In this document: positions 19,530 to 24,365 of the stretch, piece after piece
Numbering within the stretch: the first letter of the stretch is position 1
How the letters are laid out: each line of letters begins with the position of its first letter
Source of the DNA: Purshia tridentata
Taxonomy: Eukaryota > Streptophyta > Magnoliopsida > Rosales > Rosaceae
Direction: 5' to 3'
Length of the DNA: 24,365 bases
Assembly: GCA_003254885.1 (NCBI GenBank)
Contig: QANT01000946.1
Span: 1 to 24,365, forward strand
Made by a program: the position numbers and the translations under genes
Notes under the pieces: generated by a model
The model's input: the letters and a program-made list of their open reading frames with translations, nothing else
What the model was told of the DNA's origin: nothing
The model's database searches: none

Positions 19530-19701
19530 CTCAAAACCACAAAAGAAAGAAAAAGAAAAGGGGTTTTAAATAAGTAATGAAACTGAATAGATATAAGTAA
19601 ACACAAATGTTTATAATCTCCTGATTTACCATATTTCATCAGCACCATATTCCTAATCCGAGGTTGCCAGGAATACAGGAGATGATGAAACTTTACAGTA
19701 A

Positions 19702-22218
19702 TTACATCCCCAATGTTTGTGGGTGCGTTGGAAGGTAACGGTGAGGATTATAACCCTCTTTTCTTAACTCTAGAAGAAGACTATTGAGCATTGAATATAA
19801 CTGAGCAGACTGTGGGTGACTTTCGTCTGCTGCAACAAACATATGAGTGCTGTTGTTGATCTCAATCCAACTGTACCCAGGAACTTTCTGAATTTCTCTT
19901 TCTTTCATCAACCTTCGAACCTTAAGCACACTCCCCCATTTTCCAGCATCAGCATGTATATTTGAAAGTAATATATAATAGCCAGAATTTTGTGGTTCCA
20001 ATTTAAAAAGATGTCTTGATGCTTCTTCAGCAAGATCAACATTGCCATGGACCCGACAGGCTCCAAGCAATGTTCCCCATACACCAGAATCCGGTGAGAA
20101 TGGCATGCTCTTTATTGTTTCAAATGCTTCACATAAACGCCCAGCACGTCCAAATAGATCTACTAAGCAAGCATAATGCTCCAACCTAGCTGGGATCCCA
20201 TATTCCTCAGTCATGCAACGGAAGTAGAAAATTCCATCATCAACTTGGCCTGCATGGCCACAAGCAGATATTATACCAAGAAAGGTGACATGATCAGGCA
20301 GGATACCATTATCTAACATTTCATGAAACAGAACAAGAGAGTCCTTAAGGCAGCCGTGATTCCCATAAGCAGAAATGATGCTGTTCCAGGAAACTTCATT
20401 CTTCTCTTCCATCATGTCAAACACACAGCGAGCAAGAACTAGGTTTCCACATTTGGCATACATGTCTATCAGTGCACTCTCAGCAAAAAGATCAGAGCTA
20501 AATGCACTTCTAATCATGAAAGCATGAACCTCTTTCCCATAATGAAGTGACGGTAAGTTTGCACAAGCAGAAAGCACAGCTGAAATGCTTACAGAGTCAT
20601 ACTTGGCACCTCCCATCCCCATTTGACGAAAGAGATCAATGGCCTCCTCTGGTTTGCCATTCTGGGAATAGCTTGTTATCATTGAGTTCCAACAAATGGA
20701 ATCCCTTTCAGACAATCTTTGGAAAACTTGATGAGCAAGATCCAATCTTCCAGATTTTGCATACATGTCTGTGAGGGCACTACCCACATAACACTTTCCA
20801 TCAAGCCCATACTTGAGGATGTTACAATGCAATTCCTTTCCCAATTTCAGAGCAGCCAGACCAGCACAAGCTGGTAAAACACATGCTAGCGTTAGAGAAT
20901 TCGGTCTCATTTTCTCTTTAAGTAACCATCTAAAAATTTCCAAAGCATCATTATTCATCCCATTAAGGACAAACCCTGAGATCATAGCAGTGCACATGAC
21001 GAGATCAGTTCTGGTACTTTGGTTGAAAATCTTTTGTGCCATGTCCACATTTCTGCACTTGAAGTATACATCAATAAGTGCACTTTTCAAAAACACGTCC
21101 AAAGGCACACAGTGTCTTACAATGTAACCGTGAATTTCCTTACCTTTCTTGACACTAGACAGTTCAGCAACCGACGGAAGAAAGCTTGCAAAGGTGATTG
21201 AGTCCGGTTTGACCCTAGCAGATACCATCTCTTGAAACAAAAGTGCAGCCTCACTCATAAACCCATTTTGTATATAGCCGGATATCATTCCATTCCATGT
21301 CACCAAATCAGTACGTGGCATCATATCAAACAGCCTACGAGCATCAAACAAGCACTGACATTTTGAGTACATTGCTAACAATGTATTAGCCACTGGCGAA
21401 TCCAACTCCAACCCACAAGCAACAACTAGCCCATGAAGTTGAGTACCAAAACCAATCACTCCTTCCGAGGCACAAACAGACAAAATGCAAGCGAATGTCA
21501 CTGAATTGGGCTTAATTTCACTACTTCTCATTTGCAAGAAAATTCTAAGAGCATTATTTGAATCTCCATTTTTAGCATAACCATGAAGCATCACATTCCA
21601 TAAAACACAATCTTTGTGGGGCATTTTATCAAACAAGGACCATGCATCATGGATACAACCATTGTCCGCATACAGTTGAATTAAACAACTACCAACAAAT
21701 ATATCCACTTCAAAACCCATACGCTGAATTGAATCATAAAGCGCTTTACCCAATCTCACATTATTCAAACCACCACAAGCTTTAATTACACTCGGAAAAG
21801 TATACTTATCAGGTGAAACTCCAGAACCCAACATCTTAAAGTAAAAGAGCAAGGCAAAATCAAAGTAACCCATCATATTAAACCCTCTAATCATCCAGTT
21901 CCAAGGAAAAGTATATCGCAAATCAAGCAGATAAAACATGTTCTTGGCATCCATAATGCTGCCACAGAGAAAATACATACCCAAAATCTTTGTACCCACA
22001 AGGCTGTTTTTGATAAGCCCACTGCAAATAACATGTGCATGAACTTGTCTACCTTGTTGAAGAAGAGAATAATCATTACAAGCTTGCAAGATGGAATCAA
22101 CTTGGCTTGCCAAAGCCCCTTCTAAAGTAAAGAAGTCTTTGCAGTTTGTATGTATAGACTTCTGTGGTGTACTGTGTATGAAATGTCTATAGATAGGGAA
22201 TATAATTTTCTTGTACAT
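19702..22218 (-). CDS. PLS-class pentatricopeptide repeat protein, E+ subgroup (At4g21300-like, 838 aa)
   Basis: Intronless, like most plant PPR genes. PLS-class PPR proteins are imported into organelles and bind single-stranded RNA; E+ members usually specify C-to-U editing sites and recruit a DYW deaminase in trans (family knowledge; the target is unknown). The first ~28 residues (MYKKIIFPIYRHFIHSTPQK...) are basic, hydroxylated and lack acidic residues, fitting a mitochondrial or plastid presequence. P, L and S repeats run from about 45 to about 715, with repeated signatures such as ALIDVYFKCRNVDMAQKIF, TWNGMISGYIQNGFMSEA and ALIDMYAKCGNLVLARCVF. The E domain follows (GVWGTLLGACRVHGNVDLAE), then E+ (VPGYSWIEINNSTHMFVAAD, LLLELRKEGYNPH). 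No DYW domain follows; the frame stops after TLGM. Length and order match Arabidopsis At4g21300 (about 857 aa) throughout. No internal stop or frameshift is present. Confidence 0.95.
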   Translation of the reverse strand: MYKKIIFPIYRHFIHSTPQKSIHTNCKDFFTLEGALASQVDSILQACNDYSLLQQGRQVHAHVICSGLIKNSLVGTKILGMYFLCGSIMDAKNMFYLLDLRYTFPWNWMIRGFNMMGYFDFALLFYFKMLGSGVSPDKYTFPSVIKACGGLNNVRLGKALYDSIQRMGFEVDIFVGSCLIQLYADNGCIHDAWSLFDKMPHKDCVLWNVMLHGYAKNGDSNNALRIFLQMRSSEIKPNSVTFACILSVCASEGVIGFGTQLHGLVVACGLELDSPVANTLLAMYSKCQCLFDARRLFDMMPRTDLVTWNGMISGYIQNGFMSEAALLFQEMVSARVKPDSITFASFLPSVAELSSVKKGKEIHGYIVRHCVPLDVFLKSALIDVYFKCRNVDMAQKIFNQSTRTDLVMCTAMISGFVLNGMNNDALEIFRWLLKEKMRPNSLTLACVLPACAGLAALKLGKELHCNILKYGLDGKCYVGSALTDMYAKSGRLDLAHQVFQRLSERDSICWNSMITSYSQNGKPEEAIDLFRQMGMGGAKYDSVSISAVLSACANLPSLHYGKEVHAFMIRSAFSSDLFAESALIDMYAKCGNLVLARCVFDMMEEKNEVSWNSIISAYGNHGCLKDSLVLFHEMLDNGILPDHVTFLGIISACGHAGQVDDGIFYFRCMTEEYGIPARLEHYACLVDLFGRAGRLCEAFETIKSMPFSPDSGVWGTLLGACRVHGNVDLAEEASRHLFKLEPQNSGYYILLSNIHADAGKWGSVLKVRRLMKEREIQKVPGYSWIEINNSTHMFVAADESHPQSAQLYSMLNSLLLELRKEGYNPHRYLPTHPQTLGM

Positions 22219-22971
22219 TTCTTTTGCGTTGTCTGAATTATCTTTGTTTAGAGAGACCCTCAGATACCTTTAGAAACTGGGTTTATGAGCTGCTGGGCAG
22301 TTCGCGCAGCATAGCAAGCAACAAGACGCACAGTTCGCGCAGCATAACAAACAACAAGACGCACAGCCCAATACTGAGAAAACGCAGAGCTTATGAATGT
22401 ATTATATTTGTTAACGACTTTTGTTTAACCTCTAATTTGAGTTAATAAAATGATTACGTTGATGTTAACAAAATAAGAAAAGAAAAAAGAATGTGAGGCC
22501 CATGATATTATGAGACTTATATATGGCCCTACAATACGTTCCTACAATTTGCGCAAGAGTTGAAATATTTGGAAGAAATGAAAAGTTTTATATCTTTCTT
22601 TACAGCGAAAAATAGTTGTTTAGATATCCAACAACTTAAATTTAATATCGTAGTTTAAAAATATGAAAATTTTGATGTAAATTTTGAAAAATTTAGACTT
22701 AAATGGTGGCATTGGATTTATTTTGTTTATTTTGAAATTACTCCTATCATCATATAAATGATAGAACTCCCCTAAATTAATATTGGTATTTGAATCCTAC
22801 AATTTTTGAAATTTAATCTCATAGTTTATGGGCTTTAAATTAAAGAAATTTATCAATTAAAATATATTTATTGAAAATTAAAGAACTAATTGTATATAAA
22901 TGATAAATTCTATAAAAATAAATAAATCAAACATAAAAGTACTAAAAAATTGGGCCTTAATCTCAACCTTA
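22219..22971. other. 5' flank of the long PPR gene and AT-rich intergenic DNA
   Basis: Upstream region of the minus-strand PPR gene. It holds a 33-bp tandem repeat (listed separately) and a GGCCCA motif near 22496 (site-II type, frequent upstream of genes for organelle proteins). Beyond about 22550 it is AT-rich with no recognised element or gene. Confidence 0.45.
22298..22363. repeat. 33-bp tandem repeat, two copies
   Basis: CAGTTCGCGCAGCATArCAA, then rCAACAAGACGCA, occurs at 22298-22330 and 22331-22363 with two substitutions. A third partial CAG follows. It lies about 80 bp upstream of the minus-strand PPR start codon, so it is probably in the promoter or 5' UTR. Confidence 0.92.
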
Positions 22972-23682
22972 GAGCAACTCCAACAGCAATAGCCAAGCTT
23001 TAGCTATATTTTTCTAAACGAAGTCATTCAAGTGCAAATGTTTGTATGTTTGCATCTGCTACCAAGCGCTTGGCGAAGTTTTTTCAAAATAGGCGATTGC
23101 TTCTTGCAACACTCAACGCTGCTTTCTCCCCCCGTTTTTCAAATTATAGGGCCAATGCATTCACCTCATACTCTTCTAAAGCATAGCATGACTTTTGTGG
23201 AAGCATTATGTTAGGGTAACCTTGTCTAGAACGCCAACAAATCAAGTTCAATCACGACATTATACACTACCGAATGTTCTACTGTGGTTACTGAGCGCTT
23301 AGCGCTGTGTTCAAACATACAAACGTTCGCACCTTAATGACCCTATCGTTCTAAAAGTTGGAAAGTTAGTTTAGCTTACAAATTTTTTTTTTTGGCCAAA
23401 AATTTAGCTTACAATTTTTAAAGTATAATGTCACAAATGCATAAAAGAAAGTTTGCAGTGAAAACAAAGTCAAAAAGTCAAAGCAATGTCAATTTTTAAT
23501 GTGAAATGAATGTTTGGCTAAAACCTATTTTCTCTCTTCTTTAAGCTAAATTCAGGTAAACAAAAAGTAAAAATAAAAATAGAAAAAGTAGATAGAGAAG
23601 TTGTTGGAGTAGGGTTTTGTGAAAAATCTAGCTAAAACAGCTAAGGATTGATGTTTAGCTAAGCTAGCTATTGGAGATGCTC
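22972..23682. mobile_element. Tourist-like (PIF/Harbinger) MITE, 711 bp, carrying a nested element
   Basis: The left end is GAGCAACTCCAACAGCAATA and the reverse complement of the right end is GAGCATCTCCAATAGCTAGC. The direct repeat TTA flanks both sides (22969-22971 and 23683-23685). GAGCATCTCCAA-type ends and a TTA target duplication fit PIF/Harbinger MITEs. There is no transposase. Removing the nested 330-bp element leaves about 374 bp, a normal MITE size. Confidence 0.78.
23019..23348. mobile_element. 330-bp TIR element nested in the Tourist-like MITE
   Basis: The left end (CGAAGTCATTCAAGTGCAAA, TGTTTGTATGTTTG) matches the reverse complement of the right end (CGATAGGGTCATTAAGGTGC, GAACGTTTGTATGTTTG). 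Similarity continues inward to AAGCGCT-containing palindromes (about 23067 and 23296). A perfect 7-bp direct repeat TTCTAAA flanks it (23012-23018 and 23349-23355). The superfamily is uncertain; a 7-8-bp duplication would suit hAT. The short ORF at 23032-23214 inside it is not protein-like. Confidence 0.72.
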
Positions 23683-23685
23683 TTA

Positions 23686-24365
23686 GCAAAGAGTTTAGAA
23701 TCCATAACAATGAAAACCATGACCATTGTCATGAACATTTGCTGTAAATAAGTAAAGAACTCCGAAGCCCTCAAGAGTAGTTTTTTCAACCTACTTAATT
23801 ACTTATTCTGCAATTCAGAGCTCTCCTTGTGTAAGTATATGGTTTCACATATCTTTAGGCCCAAGTCTTATTGCACCACGCTAACCCTAGTAAACAGAGA
23901 AAATCACAATGCACTTAAGCTTCAATAATACTAATGAAATCAAGGGCCCAAAAAAAAAGAAAAAAATACTAATGAAATCTGACCCCAAAAAAAATAAATA
24001 TTAATGAAACCAATAATATTAAAGAATCAATACAATGAAGTGGGGCTCGTCTTGCGTTCCTTAATTTGAAAGCAAATGATGTGGCTGGAGTGCTGGACGT
24101 TGCACCCAATTTGCTTCTTTTTAATATACTTTTTTTTTCAAAACAATAAATTGACATGTATATTATAAATAATAAACTAATTATGTCAATATATGTTATA
24201 AACTTATAATCATGTCTATCAAATAATTATTTAATCTAGTGTTCAAATCTAGTAACAATAAAAAAAGGCATTTGGTCTTCCTCAATCAGTGCATTCATAT
24301 TACCAAGTCAAAGTCAACGTCATGCGTTCATGTAAACCAAAACGCAGCTGGCAGCTCCTCTGTTA
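23686..24365. other. Intergenic DNA, nothing recognised
   Basis: AT-rich DNA with several A-runs and a short near-repeat (AATACTAATGAAATC, about 23927 and about 23967). No gene, RNA or complete transposon seen up to the window edge. Confidence 0.5.

Noticed and set aside
20547..21201. Plus-strand ORFs of 60-104 aa
   Set aside because: Antisense shadows of the long PPR coding region.

Overview
The window is nuclear DNA from a flowering plant, almost certainly a eudicot and probably a woody rosid. The support is split genes with GT-AG introns, AT-rich intergenic DNA full of small transposons, a degraded plastid insertion, and proteins that closely resemble known plant families. Species is not determined; Rosaceae is only an impression. 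No bacterial-type operons, CRISPR arrays or convincing tRNA/rRNA genes were seen.

Layout. 1-3570: transposon-rich flank. It holds a likely hAT-type terminus, a decayed plastid ycf1 fragment (NUPT) split by a solo LTR of 1,019 bp with a perfect 5-bp target duplication, and a fold-back MITE with two ~172-bp arms. 3575-13277 (+): a ten-exon Gyp1/TBC1D22-type Rab GTPase-activating protein of 456 aa; its 2.9-kb intron 7 carries a 1.8-kb Mutator-like element with a 10-bp target duplication. 13278-15100: no gene seen. 15816-17617 (-): a short THA8-like PPR protein; its 3' side contains a recent 157-bp tandem duplication and its last exon is unresolved. 18158-18676 (+): a small intronless protein of unknown function with an N-myristoylation-type start and a glycine-rich hydrophobic C-terminus. 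18725-19529 (-): exon-like coding pieces of an unresolved small coiled-coil gene, or spliced 3' UTR of the next gene. 19702-22218 (-): an intronless 838-aa E+-class PPR protein, the apparent At4g21300 orthologue. 22219-24365: intergenic DNA with a 711-bp Tourist-like MITE that itself contains a 330-bp TIR element.

The genes are ordinary housekeeping loci: membrane traffic (TBC RabGAP) and organelle RNA metabolism (two PPR proteins). They are not functionally linked by position. The THA8-like gene and the small unknown gene are divergent across ~540 bp. The most informative content is the layered mobile DNA, where exact target duplications allow insertions to be ordered, and the unannotated minus-strand exons between the small gene and the long PPR gene. 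I found no evidence for a novel multi-gene system.
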